Shown: positions 35,305 through 44,004 of the stretch, piece after piece
How positions within the stretch are numbered: the first letter of the stretch is position 1
Layout: the number at the start of each line of letters is the position of its first letter
From: Porphyromonas sp. oral taxon 275
GTDB taxonomy: Bacteria > Bacteroidota > Bacteroidia > Bacteroidales > Porphyromonadaceae
Assembly (NCBI RefSeq): GCF_018127745.1
Contig: NZ_CP072333.1
Location: forward strand, 2,046,001 to 2,110,000
Length of the DNA: 64,000 nucleotides
Direction of reading: 5' to 3'
Notes under the pieces: model-generated
Database searches by the model: none
Told to the model about the DNA's origin: nothing
What the model saw: only the letters and a program-made list of their open reading frames with translations
Program-made: the position numbers and the translations under genes

Positions 35305-36198
35305 ATGCAGCTACACGACATCAAGCAAATACCCATCGTGGACTACTTAGCACAAACTGGCTATAAGCCTAAGCTCATCAAGGGCGTGAACTATTGGTAC
35401 TGCTCCCCGCTACGCACAGAGCTCACGCCTTCGTTTAAAGTCAATGCAGAGCGCAACCAATGGTATGACTTCGGCACAGGAGACCACGGAGACATCATTG
35501 ACCTCGTTTGCGCTCTCCAGCATTGTTCCACAGCAGAAGCTATGAGAAGCCTATCGAGACTAAAGGAAACACTGTCTGCTGAGTCTTTTTCTTTTGGAGG
35601 AATCATTCCTGTGAGATCACAAGCTCCCTCAATGGAGCTTATCAGCGTACAAGCCGTGATGCATCCCAAGCTCTTACTGTATCTCTCGGAGCGAGGGCTA
35701 CAGCGCTCTGATGTCTCCCCCTTCCTATCAGAAGTCTATTACAGGGTCTCCGAGAAGTGTTTCTTTGCCCTGGGATTCCCCAATGATGCTGGAGGATGGG
35801 AGCTACGCAATCCCTACTTTAAGGGCTGTTTTGCTCCCAAGGCCATAACGACAATCAAAGGAACTGATAGTCACAAGCTACAGCTCTTCGAGGGCTTCAT
35901 GGACTTTCTCTCTTGGCGGAAACTTCACCCCGAGGGGCAAGCTGACAGCATCATGCTTAATTCGCTCACCCTACTTCCGAAACTCATACCCTCGCTTCAT
36001 CCCTACGCTATAATTGAGACCTTTCTTGATAATGATGAAGCAGGGGATCAAGCAACGAAACAACTCATCGACGCTGGGCTACCCGTCAAGGATATACGAG
36101 CGTGCTACGCTCCCTATAAAGACATCAACGAGTATCTCATTCTGGCGGAGCAAAGGAAGCAGATCCTCACTCCGCGCAAGCGAGGACTGCGTCGATAA
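35305..36198 (+). CDS. Toprim-domain primase of a mobilisable element
   Basis: A 297-residue DnaG/TraP-type primase. The N-terminal 80 residues (IVDYLAQTGYKPKLIKG, YCSPLRTELTPSFKVN, WYDFGTGDHGDIIDLV) have the fold of the CHC2 zinc-finger domain, though only one of the usual Cys ligands is visible. The Toprim part has the Glu motif LFEGFMDFLSW near 196-206 and the DxD motif ETFLDNDEAGDQA near 236-248. It would prime the transferred strand or element replication. It follows the iteron-like cluster and precedes the CTCGAG cluster and mobA. Confidence 0.8.
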   Translation: MQLHDIKQIPIVDYLAQTGYKPKLIKGVNYWYCSPLRTELTPSFKVNAERNQWYDFGTGDHGDIIDLVCALQHCSTAEAMRSLSRLKETLSAESFSFGGIIPVRSQAPSMELISVQAVMHPKLLLYLSERGLQRSDVSPFLSEVYYRVSEKCFFALGFPNDAGGWELRNPYFKGCFAPKAITTIKGTDSHKLQLFEGFMDFLSWRKLHPEGQADSIMLNSLTLLPKLIPSLHPYAIIETFLDNDEAGDQATKQLIDAGLPVKDIRACYAPYKDINEYLILAEQRKQILTPRKRGLRR

Positions 36199-36233
36199 AG
36201 CAATGCACTCAGCTCCGCAATTAGAAGAGGTCA

Positions 36234-36289
36234 ATCTCGAGATCTCGAGATCTCGATTAATTAATTTCTCGACATCTCGAGCCTAAGCT
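36234..36289. repeat. CTCGAGAT repeat cluster (copy 1)
   Basis: ATCTCGAG units in tandem, an AT-rich core TTAATTAATTT, then CTCGACATCTCGAG and a further CTCGAG. A similar cluster lies at 62958-63020. It could be a partition or relaxosome site. Confidence 0.65.
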
Positions 36290-36351
36290 TGCTCGAGCGC
36301 CAGAGAAATAGAGTGATCGGTAGAGGCTATGAAGCATTCCTTCTTGATACT

Positions 36352-36440
36352 GGCAAGGTGTGTCTTTGTCCCACAAACTGTCGTTTGTCGCACAAAGACC
36401 CTTGCCCCCAAAGGGGGATCAATCACTCCGAAGTCGTGAT
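36352..36440 (+). other. oriT-like nested hairpins upstream of mobA (copy 1)
   Basis: An outer stem GGCAAGG..GTCTTTGT (36352-36369) with ACAAAGACCCTTGCC (36392-36406) encloses an inner stem ACAAAC/GTTTGT. CCCCCAAAGGGGG and ATCAC/GTGAT hairpins follow. Copy 2 at 63241 has ACAAAT/ATTTGT at the inner stem, a compensatory change. Confidence 0.55.
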
Positions 36441-36449
36441 AACAGAACA

Positions 36450-36863
36450 ATGGAAAAGCAGAAACAGAACAAGCCTGATGGCAGATGTGCCACCTGCCCT
36501 CGATGGGATAGATGGCACATCAGAATACCCAACCCCCAAGACCAACAAAAGCTTATCGAGCTATACCATAGGTCGGGGGCAAAGACAAAATCAGACTTCC
36601 TCCGAGCTCGACTCCTAGACGAGAGCTTTAAGGTCATCACCGAGGATGAATCTGCAGAGGAGTACTATCGTAAACTCTCTAACATTACAGCACAGATTCA
36701 GAAGATCGGCATCCTCTATAACCAAACAGTGAAGGCTATCAACAGCTACCACTCGGTCAAGGCTGCACAGGTAATGCTTCAACGATTAGAGCAGTTCTCA
36801 CAGCAAATAATCTCCCTAGAGCAACAGGCCATTGAGCTAACTCGGGATTATCAGACTCGATAA
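36450..36863 (+). CDS. mobA: MobA-type mobilisation accessory protein (copy 1)
   Basis: A 137-residue protein from the ATG at 36450 (MEKQKQNKPDGRC). It has two Cys near the N-terminus (GRCATCPRWDRW), then AKTKSDFLRARLLDE, the ribbon-helix-helix-like region, and a long C-terminal helix. This matches the relaxosome accessory protein encoded before the relaxase in Bacteroidales mobilisable elements. It is nearly identical to the product at 63346-63759. The relaxase that should follow is missing; only an unassigned remnant is found. Confidence 0.8.
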   Translation: MEKQKQNKPDGRCATCPRWDRWHIRIPNPQDQQKLIELYHRSGAKTKSDFLRARLLDESFKVITEDESAEEYYRKLSNITAQIQKIGILYNQTVKAINSYHSVKAAQVMLQRLEQFSQQIISLEQQAIELTRDYQTR

Positions 36864-36869
36864 CCCCTA

Positions 36870-37081
36870 AGCGTCCGTGTATGATGAAGCTTTGATATGG
36901 CAAGGGAGCTACCAGCCTATCTCTGTCATTGCAGAGATCCTTGACGAAGCTGGCTCCGATAGCCTCTGCGAGACTATCGAAGCCAACTATAAGCGTGAAG
37001 CAGGAGACCCTAAGCCTTGCCGCCAGTGAGATCGAGCGGATTAAGAATGATACTAATCTCAGCCATCTATTCAAGGAGTAG
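36870..37081 (+). pseudogene. Unassigned remnant after mobA
   Basis: Two overlapping frames, one with YQPISVIAEILDEAGSDS and another ending SEIERIKNDTNLSHLFKE at a stop at 37081, look like the broken end of a larger gene. I cannot say which; the tail of the missing relaxase is one option. Confidence 0.35.
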
Positions 37082-37089
37082 GAAGGTGC

Positions 37090-37464
37090 TTAGAACTCAT
37101 CATATTCAGAGTATCTGAACCGATCCAAGATTCTTAGTGTGTCGGCTTCGCGGATGTACCAAACTGTGATGAGGCTATCAGCTTTAACTCTCCAAGTAAA
37201 CTCCAGTATCCATGTATCATGTGCCAAACGTTGTTTCATTGGAAACTGCTGTTCAACAGGGTGCCTAAATTCGTCATGCTTCTCTTGCAAGATAAAGCTA
37301 TCACGACAAAGTGGCTCATAGAGGCTATCCAGTTCCATGGGAGTGTAACTAGTCGGGAGCTTCTGAGGCGGTGTGTGTTGCGATTGCTCCCTACTAGGAC
37401 CTGTGCAGGCGAGGAGACTAGAGATAAAGCAAGAAACCTGAAGAATCTTCGTGAACACGCTCAT
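37090..37464 (-). CDS. Island lipoprotein family, member 1
   Basis: A 124-residue protein with a signal peptide and lipobox Cys (LLAC, residue 20). The mature part shares a fixed pattern with the genes at 37528 and 51182: CRDSFILQEKHDEFR, then AHxTWILEFTWR, DSLITVWY and a terminal RFRYSEYDEF. I do not recognise the family. Position at the edge of the immunity array suggests an immunity lipoprotein for a toxin acting in the periplasm or membrane; this is inference. Confidence 0.7.
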   Translation of the reverse strand: MSVFTKILQVSCFISSLLACTGPSREQSQHTPPQKLPTSYTPMELDSLYEPLCRDSFILQEKHDEFRHPVEQQFPMKQRLAHDTWILEFTWRVKADSLITVWYIREADTLRILDRFRYSEYDEF

Positions 37465-37527
37465 AAACTACACTTCTATTACTTCACTGAATCAGAATAG
37501 CGACCAAGGGAAAGGAAAGATCAATGG

Positions 37528-37917
37528 CTAGAACTCATCATGCTCTGAGAATCTGAAGTGTCTCAGTTTCCTCAGCGTGTCAGCTTCTCTTACATACCAA
37601 ACGGTGATGAGGCTATCAGCCTTCTCCCGCCAAGTAAACTCCAGGATCCAGGTCTTATGAGCCATCCGTTGCTCCATAGGGAAGAGCCTCTCTGTCGGAT
37701 TTCTAAACTCATCATGTAGCTCCTGCAAGATAAAGCTATCCCGGCAAAGAGGCTGATAGAGCTGATCCAATTCCTGGGGCATATAAGTCGTAGGACATAC
37801 TCTATGAACAGCATGAACTGCTCGTCGCTCTTTCCCACAGCAAGAGCAAACAACAAGACATACTGAAAGGCACACGCCTAGAATGAGAGCATTGATTCTG
37901 TCCATATACCAGGCCAT
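37528..37917 (-). CDS. Island lipoprotein family, member 2
   Basis: A 129-residue paralogue of the gene at 37090, with a hydrophobic N-terminus ending in Cys residues (VCSCCGK). Shared core: LYQPLCRDSFILQELHDEFR, RMAHKTWILEFTWREKADSL and TVWYVREADTLRKL. The gene lies 63 bases from member 1, so the pair looks like a tandem duplication that diverged. An Rhs fragment lies just upstream. Confidence 0.7.
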   Translation of the reverse strand: MAWYMDRINALILGVCLSVCLVVCSCCGKERRAVHAVHRVCPTTYMPQELDQLYQPLCRDSFILQELHDEFRNPTERLFPMEQRMAHKTWILEFTWREKADSLITVWYVREADTLRKLRHFRFSEHDEF

Positions 37918-37962
37918 CTATTACTTTATCAATCTTGAAACAACGATCTAAGAGATACTCCT

Positions 37963-38190
37963 TCATGCCATTGCCAGCTCGCCCGAGGGGCTGTAGCTAT
38001 ACTGAGTAAGTCCGTAGCGGTCATCCTCGATTGAGAGGAGCCGATCGGCACTGCCCCAGTTGTAGGGGCGGGAGTGGTGGGAGTGGCGCTGCTCCACCAA
38101 GCGTCTCGTACGACTATCGATAAGACGACCGATACCGCCATAATAGCAGAGCCCTCTACTATAGGGTCTTCAGATACGATTCTTACTCCC
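37963..38190 (-). pseudogene. Rhs repeat fragment
   Basis: In one minus frame the sequence reads YYGGIGRLIDSRTRRLVEQ, then NWGSADRLLSIEDDRYGL and TQYSYSPSGELAMA, which is Rhs/YD-repeat sequence. Frames change within it and no start is present. Confidence 0.65.
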
Positions 38191-39055
38191 AAACCAGAGT
38201 CCCTAAAAACGTAAGCCCATTATAACTCTCGAGTTCATCAAGATCTTTCTTCTTTCGTTTGATTAGAGCAGGAGTATCTCGTTTATAAATAGAGATATGC
38301 CTATCCTTGCTCTTATCCCTAAACCCATTAGCTATATAGCAGAATGCAACGTTGGCACTTTCAATGCCCTTCTTATCTAGTCTAAAGCTGAGTACGTCGT
38401 ACAACTTGGGCTCATTGACCACCGCTTCCAGTAGAGCATTTCCTGGCAATGGGGTATCAACCATCTTAAATGAAAGAAGTTCAGGATAGTAATAGTCTAG
38501 CCCCACATCTTTGCAAAACTGACAACGAAGCTCAGGAGCTGGTGTCTTCCTACTGATGCCTGCTTGATAGTCCTGTAAAGCCTTTATATAGTCTTCTTGA
38601 TTGAAGTATTCCATAAACTCGGCTTCCGACTTATCCGTATTCCCAATGAAGACCGAGAATTCCATGCCAGATGTTGAATACAGGCTGTTAATCTCTTTTG
38701 TCGAATACTGAAAGTCTCCGAGATAAGATACCGATGATGCAAGGATAGCTTGACTCGGAGCGATACCATGCCTCGTTGGATAGCATATCAACGCATTTGC
38801 CTTTTGTAGATTTAAAGGAGCACAGGCTTCTTGGAGCAACTCTGTTTTCGCTGGGGCAAAGGCTAGAAAGTCATTAGTACTATCACTTTCTTTGAGGTAC
38901 TTCGCTATGAGAAAATCCTCATCGAAGTCGTCAATCCCCATTTCTTGGCAAAATGTTCTTAGCCCCTCAGTATCTCCATCGCCTTTCACTATATCTAAAT
39001 AGCGTTCAAAGGACTCTTCCATTGGGAAATACCCAATCCAAAACATCATCTTCAT
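38183..39055 (-). CDS. Tandem Imm22-like immunity protein
   Basis: Starts at the ATG at 39055; about 290 residues. The N-terminal half has the Imm22 pattern: FWIGYFPMEESFERYLDIV, CQEMGIDDFDEDFLIAKYL. The second half begins with MEFSVFIGNTDKSEAEFMEYF and repeats the same plan, including CKDVGLDYYYPELLSFKM. So the protein appears to be two Imm22-like domains in one chain, about twice the usual length. It sits directly downstream of a nuclease-type toxin tail (39073), the normal toxin-immunity order. It should bind and neutralise a cytoplasmic toxin. Confidence 0.65.
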   Translation of the reverse strand: MKMMFWIGYFPMEESFERYLDIVKGDGDTEGLRTFCQEMGIDDFDEDFLIAKYLKESDSTNDFLAFAPAKTELLQEACAPLNLQKANALICYPTRHGIAPSQAILASSVSYLGDFQYSTKEINSLYSTSGMEFSVFIGNTDKSEAEFMEYFNQEDYIKALQDYQAGISRKTPAPELRCQFCKDVGLDYYYPELLSFKMVDTPLPGNALLEAVVNEPKLYDVLSFRLDKKGIESANVAFCYIANGFRDKSKDRHISIYKRDTPALIKRKKKDLDELESYNGLTFLGTLVWE

Positions 39056-39072
39056 AACTATCACTTTTTGTT

Positions 39073-39540
39073 TTTATACCCAACTACATGCTCTTCATGC
39101 ATTGTCTGAATTATCCTTAGAGCGTCTTCTTTTGTTCCTGCTAGTTTCAGTTTTGAGATTAAATCTTTATGAAAGAGGTAACTCGGTTTTGAGCGGTGAT
39201 GTGCTCCCGTATACAGCATAGTCAAATATCAGATCTTTTGGCTTCGTCTGCCCTGAATCGAACCAGCTCGCCATAAGCATTACGCTCATAGCTGAGCTGA
39301 GCTCCGGACTACTCCGTAAAGATACAATAAGTCCGTGTTTTTCATCGCTTTGCTCCATGAGATGCGTACCACAGCACTCCTCGACAGGCAAGCCGAGACT
39401 GTTGTAGCTGTAGGTCTGCTCCTCGATCTTGTCGCAGTCGTGGGTAATGCGTGTGACACGGCCACACTTGTCATACTCGTGTGAATAGAGTAGACAGGCG
39501 AATAGTAAGAGAACAACTATGCTATCTACAAAATATGAAA
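39073..39540 (-). pseudogene. Rhs fragment with toxin tail
   Basis: Rhs sequence (EYDKCGRVTRITHDCDK, YSYNSLGLPVEECCGTHLM) runs to about 39220 and changes frame. A tail in another frame reads AHHRSKPSYLFHKDLISKLK, then AGTKEDALRIIQTMHEEHVV, and stops at 39073-39078, just before the Imm22-like gene. The tail looks like the end of a small nuclease-type toxin. The gene cannot make a full toxin. Confidence 0.65.
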
Positions 39541-39647
39541 GCGTATAGCGATGCATAAGCTATCTCATAGTTCTTCGAACAAAAAGAAGGAGGATAGTCC
39601 TTCCAATGTTTGAAGACATTGTTTCAACTCTTTATCTACGATACACT

Positions 39648-40223
39648 TTATCTCACCAGTTTGATCTTGGTGAACTTTGCCCCAGAGAGAGAGTTCCCGT
39701 AAAATTCCCTAACGAAGTTTTCGCTAACAAACATCTCTTCAGTGGCTTTTAATAATCGAAAGGCATCAACTCCTAACGTTTTTGTTTGTGATATTGTTGC
39801 ATCACGAATCGTCTTGTAGGTTCCCTCTAATAGGGGATTAAAATGTGCATCCTCCTTGGTCCAGAATGAAACTATTGAGTGTTCTTCATCAATGCAATCA
39901 AGAAAATTACGAAATCCCAAAAGGTAATAATGAAACTTCAAATTGCACTCTGAAGGTACAATAGGGAAATATCTAAAATCCTTTTCTCCATAAACATCTT
40001 TAAATCGATGCGAGACGATAACACTCCCTCCTTGGCTTAGATTCAAGTCTAATTCATCTTTTCCTGAATCAAAATCCACATCGAATTCGATCGGAGAGTC
40101 AAACTCTACCATAGGATCATATTCAATCTTAAGTAATTCATAATCCTCGTAATTCGTCGGAGATGAAAAATCGAGACAGTCATATTGCTCTGACAAATTG
40201 AAAAACAACTTATAGTAATCCAT
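39648..40223 (-). CDS. DUF1629/Imm11-like immunity protein
   Basis: A 191-residue acidic protein with the plan of the DUF1629 (imm11) family: an N-terminal strand-rich part rich in Asp/Glu, and a C-terminal segment MFVSENFVREFYGNSLSGAKF then TKIKL. The ATG at 40223 lies about 20 bases after the stop of the Rhs-AHH toxin remnant, so it is the likely cognate immunity gene of that toxin. Confidence 0.55.
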   Translation of the reverse strand: MDYYKLFFNLSEQYDCLDFSSPTNYEDYELLKIEYDPMVEFDSPIEFDVDFDSGKDELDLNLSQGGSVIVSHRFKDVYGEKDFRYFPIVPSECNLKFHYYLLGFRNFLDCIDEEHSIVSFWTKEDAHFNPLLEGTYKTIRDATISQTKTLGVDAFRLLKATEEMFVSENFVREFYGNSLSGAKFTKIKLVR

Positions 40224-40242
40224 TGCTTCATGTTTTAGTTAA

Positions 40243-41411
40243 TCATTTATTTACTTGAGAACCGACTTCTTGGGCTTCAGAGGCGACCTCCTTAAGAGTA
40301 CTTTTTGCTGCCATTTGATACTGCTCTTGAGATTTTTGGGGGTCAATTCCCTTAGTTGCTCTTCTTAGTTTGTTGTAGACATATTCATGATACTCATCAG
40401 GGTGAGGACCTTCATGATTTGGAACATAAACTTTATTGTCAGGACCATCTATATCTAGTTGATCTTTATCGAAGAAGGATTTGAGCCGATTTGTCCATTT
40501 TTTCCCTCTCTTTTGTTTTTGTTGGTTGCAATATGATGAAGGGAACCTTCGAGTTTGTTGTATAAACGAGCTGATAGCCCAAACAGATTTACCTCAAGTA
40601 AGCTACCTTTAACATAGGCATGCATAGCAATCCCCCACCAAGCCAATCGGATCCTCCGAGATGTATCTATCCTGCTCAGGGTCGTAGTATCGAAATCGAT
40701 TGTAGGCCAGCTCCGTCTCGTGGTCGTAGTACTGTCCTTGGAAGGGGAACGGTATCGACACGTAGCCCTCGGGATTCAGTCCAGGCTGAGTCTCCTCAAG
40801 GATCTTGCCGTTCATATCCAAACGACGATACCACACCTCCTTGCCCTCCTCGTCATACGCCTCCGTGGGTGTGCTGAGTTGGTCACAGAGATGCTGTATG
40901 CCTTGCCTTCTTGGATGAGCACCAGTGGCACGAAGCTCTGACTAACGCCTCCTGGAAAGAGACGCTCCAGCTCAAAGCCTAGGCTGTCGTACTGAAGCTC
41001 ACTTGTGAAGCTTGCATTCGTTTCCGCTTCGTCAGCTCTGAAGCAAACCAGCTGGCCATAAGCATTACGCTCATAGCTGAGAGCTGAGCTCCAAGACTGC
41101 TCCGTAAAGATACGATAAGTCCGTGTTTGTCATAGCTTCGCTCGATGAGGTATGCATCACATCACTCCTCGACAGGCAAGCCGAGACTGTTGTAGCTGTA
41201 GGTCTACTCCTCGACCTTGTCGTAGTCGTGGGTAATATGTGTTACACGGCTGGCTACACTTGTCATACTCGTACTCTTTGAACTTGCCACTGGGGAGCGT
41301 CTTCCTGATGACACGACTGGCACGGTCGCGCTTATAGGTACGGTACTGTATGCCGCAGCCTTGCTCGCGCACCACATGACCCGCTGCGTCTAGCTCGAAA
41401 TGGTAACCCAA
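40243..41411 (-). pseudogene. Rhs core with AHH-type nuclease toxin, frameshifted
   Basis: The Rhs part runs from about 41411 (RTYKRDRASRVIRKTLPSGK) through the Rhs-associated core (IPFPFQGQYYDHETELAYNR, DRYISEDPIGL, 40609-40836). After a frame change it continues LFGLSARLYNKLEG, then LHHIATNKNK. A one-base change in an A run near 40500 separates this from KKWTNRLKSFFDKDQLDIDG, VYVPNHEGPHPDEYHEYVY and the stop at 40243. The HH and the PHPDEYHEYVYN helix are typical of AHH-type HNH nuclease toxins. At least three frameshifts make it inactive. Confidence 0.7.
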
Positions 41412-41477
41412 ATGAAGTAGTCCAGTGCATGAAATTCCAAAAGTAAATTCATGAGGATAACTAACATATAGTCTAAT

Positions 41478-41786
41478 TTAGTCTCCGAGAAGAAAAAGAC
41501 TTACATCCGAGGAAATATTTACGAACCTTTCCCACAAAGAAAGGAGTGTCACATAATCTCTGTCATAACAGTAGGCTTTCTCTTTGTCTATTATCCTCTG
41601 AGTGAGAAAATCCTGAATTGCTAGGATATGGCATGGATACAAAAACGTTTTACCATAATCGTCAATTCGGCATCTAAATAAGGGGTAAAGACACTCTTCT
41701 GAAAGCAAAAAGACTTCCTTGTCTGACAAGAAAAACAATTCATGTTTCCCTTGCCTATCTTCTATGGGGTGCACAGAAACAGGCAT
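41478..41786 (-). CDS. Small protein of unknown family, probable immunity
   Basis: A 102-residue protein with no signal peptide (MPVSVHPIEDRQGK, FFLSDKEVFLLSEECLYPLF, LLSLWERFVNISSDVSLFL). I do not recognise it. It directly follows a toxin-like tail, which is the basis for calling it a candidate immunity gene. Confidence 0.5.
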   Translation of the reverse strand: MPVSVHPIEDRQGKHELFFLSDKEVFLLSEECLYPLFRCRIDDYGKTFLYPCHILAIQDFLTQRIIDKEKAYCYDRDYVTLLSLWERFVNISSDVSLFLLGD

Positions 41787-41787
41787 A

Positions 41788-41975
41788 CTATGAGGTTATA
41801 AATTGTTCTTCGGGGAATGACGCTACAATCTTATTCTTGACAGGATCGACCACCACTCTTAATGGTACGTTCTGCTAACTTTTGTAGTTCTTGCACTTCC
41901 CAAGGTGCTGTGTAGATGTTTTAGGCAAATGCTTAACACGACTGATGAGAGAAGAGGGTTCACCTCCTTTATCTG
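41788..41975 (-). pseudogene. Decayed toxin tail
   Basis: Broken frames. The last one reads VPLRVVVDPVKNKIVASFPE and stops at 41788, one base before the next ATG. The RVVVDPVKNKI-type ending is common in contact-dependent RNase-type toxins. Confidence 0.45.
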
Positions 41976-41984
41976 ATTTAAGAT

Positions 41985-42311
41985 TTAGGGAGTCTCCTCT
42001 GCCATCAAATTTGCCCATTCAAGACCTTTAAGTTTAGAACGATTTTCTATGCTAATCGCGTCTTTGATTCCGAGATTATCATCAAAGGTACTTCGCCATG
42101 TATAGAATAGACGAGACAGAATTTTAAATAATAAGTTCCAATCTGCAGTAAATGCGATTGTCATTGATATGCGATTCTTTATCTTATAGTATGGTTCAAC
42201 CTCTATCTCACCGACAGAAGTATTTCCCATTAAAGATAATAACTCTGAATGCACTGTCTCTACATGCCTTTTGTGAATAATTAGTGTCAGCGTATATTTC
42301 CTCTGTTTCAT
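41985..42311 (-). CDS. Small protein of unknown family, probable immunity
   Basis: A 108-residue protein (MKQRKYTLTLIIHKRHVETV, SMTIAFTADWNLLFKILSRL). No signal peptide or known motif. It follows an Rhs fragment in the array. Confidence 0.5.
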   Translation of the reverse strand: MKQRKYTLTLIIHKRHVETVHSELLSLMGNTSVGEIEVEPYYKIKNRISMTIAFTADWNLLFKILSRLFYTWRSTFDDNLGIKDAISIENRSKLKGLEWANLMAEETP

Positions 42312-42394
42312 CTTTTAATTGAACTTTTTAGTGCGTAATTCGACCTTGGAGAGATACATTTAGATGTTTCCCATCAGAGCTAAGACCAGAACGC

Positions 42395-42630
42395 TTAAAC
42401 TGCTCTCCTTTATACAAAGTATGTTTTTAGCCCATAAAAATCGACACAGCCATTGCTATCCTCCACATAACTATGTAGTGTTAGTGTTCCACTAGCAAAG
42501 CGTATCGTACTGATGCTCTGAAACAAAATGGCTTTCGGCTTGATCCGCTCGGAAGCGAATCAGCTCGCCAAACTCATTGCATTCATAAACGAGGTTAGCC
42601 CCCAGCGAGCTGGTCAATGAGCTTATCTGT
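42395..42630 (-). pseudogene. Rhs fragment
   Basis: Reads SLTSSLGANLVYECNEFGEL, IRFRADQAES, then in another frame LHSYVEDSNGCVDFYGLK before a stop. These are Rhs repeat and core-end sequences, the latter resembling the 'YV.D.N..vD..GL' hinge before the toxin. Confidence 0.6.
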
Positions 42631-42631
42631 C

Positions 42632-43099
42632 TCATCTTTTTTTCATCTTTATTTTTACCCCCTCGAAAGTAACTCCCCTTGCGAAAAGCTCACGCACACC
42701 CTTAATAATCAAGTCGTTTACATAATCGTACAGACTGTTGTAGGTATCTAGGTCAATATCGATTTTGTGAAAACGCTCATCATTGAAGGGGAGCTGAGGA
42801 GTGATTTGTTTCCACCCTATCCCCCAATCCTTATCTATCGAAGAAGGTAGGGGCAAGTGAATCGTAAACTCCTTCTCTTTATCGTTCTTGTAGGTTCTAC
42901 TCCTCTTAAAGATCCAGAGGAAAGAACCATGATTTTTTATACTTGTATAGTTTATACAAATCACCATAGTCCAACCGTCTAACTTCTCTATACCTTCGAT
43001 ATGCTGAATGTAGTTACTGATAAAACTTAATAGAAGTGGCATATCTTGCACCAGAGGAGTATTGATCAACATTGAACTAAAACGTATTCTTATATTCAT
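42632..43099 (-). CDS. Immunity-type protein, paralogue of 44005-44478
   Basis: About 156 residues from the ATG at 43099 (MNIRIRFSSMLINT). The end, YDYVNDLIIKGVRELFARGV then TFEGVKIKMKKR, matches the end of the protein at 44005-44478 (TKALILLFTKGVTCGGHRIK). The frame is open upstream and joins without a stop to an Rhs fragment (to about 43338), so a chimeric protein is possible. Family not identified with certainty. Confidence 0.55.
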   Translation of the reverse strand: MNIRIRFSSMLINTPLVQDMPLLLSFISNYIQHIEGIEKLDGWTMVICINYTSIKNHGSFLWIFKRSRTYKNDKEKEFTIHLPLPSSIDKDWGIGWKQITPQLPFNDERFHKIDIDLDTYNSLYDYVNDLIIKGVRELFARGVTFEGVKIKMKKR

Positions 43100-43109
43100 G
43101 ACCCTAACT

Positions 43110-43338
43110 ATTTTTACGGTAACGATGCTGTACACCTTGCCATTGAGGAGCAGTTCCATCGGCACGAAGCTCTCTTCCTCAAAGACCCAGGCCTTGAGGT
43201 CAAGCTCGTAGTGTTGCCAGCCGTCGTCCTTCCATTCCCTGCCGGAGTTCCACTCGTGCAGCGGCACATTGCTGCTCCATACCCAATGGGTGTATTCACT
43301 GGCGAGCTTGCTGAGATGACGCCCTAAAGCATAAAAAC
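43110..43338 (-). pseudogene. Rhs fragment in frame with the next gene
   Basis: Reads DSFYALGRHLSKLASEYTHW, VWSSNVPLHEWNSG, AWVFEEESFVPMELLLNGKV, YSIVTV. This is the conserved Rhs stretch before the core tip. It lacks a start and a tip domain. Confidence 0.7.
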
Positions 43339-43340
43339 TA

Positions 43341-43916
43341 TCAATCTACTTTAATGGGGGAGAAGCTGATTCCGCTCACTCGTGCCTTTTTCAACGCCTT
43401 CTTGACTCTGTCAGAGACCGCTATTCTCGTTGGGAAGAAAAGCGCCTCAGAGGAACCAATAATTGGGACAATCGAGTATTCTTTTATCTTCTCCGTAGAG
43501 AGTACTGCTTTAATCAATATGCTTTTATTCACCCCATAAAGAGAACTGTCTTCATTAAGTATATCAAGAGTTCTAGTGAATTTTGGAGCAAAATAACGAT
43601 ACTGATTTCTTGACTGAACTACGGGCACTTCGTACCATTCAATTCCTTCCTCGCCTGTCATTAATTCATCTATGATATTTCGAACTTGTTCTGAGAATAA
43701 TGGTACACCCAAGTCATCGGCGATATAGTCGTCCAATGTCATTTTTGGGGATAGTCTGTATTGGAATGGAAATCTTCTGTTAGCTTCGATTGCCTCCATC
43801 CAATCTATAAGGGTTTTTCCCCCATCTGGAGAGACCGCTAGGGGTGTTGAGGAAGTTTCCTCTTCGGGGAATTGTATTTGCCACCATTTATTTATATCCA
43901 TCCTGTTTTTCGTCAT
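43341..43916 (-). CDS. DUF1629/Imm11-like immunity protein
   Basis: A 191-residue protein with the same plan as the one at 39648: LDDYIADDLGVPLFSEQVRN in the middle and a C-terminal ISDRVKKALKKARVSG-like helix ending GISFSPIKVD (sequence has VSDRVKKALKKARVSG). It is preceded by a toxin-like tail (43917-44000: FNDPECKYLRGGSIERSGEC) that runs in frame to its start. Confidence 0.55.
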   Translation of the reverse strand: MTKNRMDINKWWQIQFPEEETSSTPLAVSPDGGKTLIDWMEAIEANRRFPFQYRLSPKMTLDDYIADDLGVPLFSEQVRNIIDELMTGEEGIEWYEVPVVQSRNQYRYFAPKFTRTLDILNEDSSLYGVNKSILIKAVLSTEKIKEYSIVPIIGSSEALFFPTRIAVSDRVKKALKKARVSGISFSPIKVD

Positions 43917-44000
43917 AAGTCGGGGTTGTTTCTTACGGGGACATTCCCCCGACCTCTCTATGCTACCACCACGTAAGTACTTGCATTCGGGGTCATTGAA
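43917..44000 (-). pseudogene. Decayed toxin tail
   Basis: Reads NDPECKYLRGGSIERSGECP then RKKQPRL, in frame with the immunity-type gene that follows. No complete toxin domain is present. Confidence 0.4.
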
Positions 44001-44004
44001 GAGG

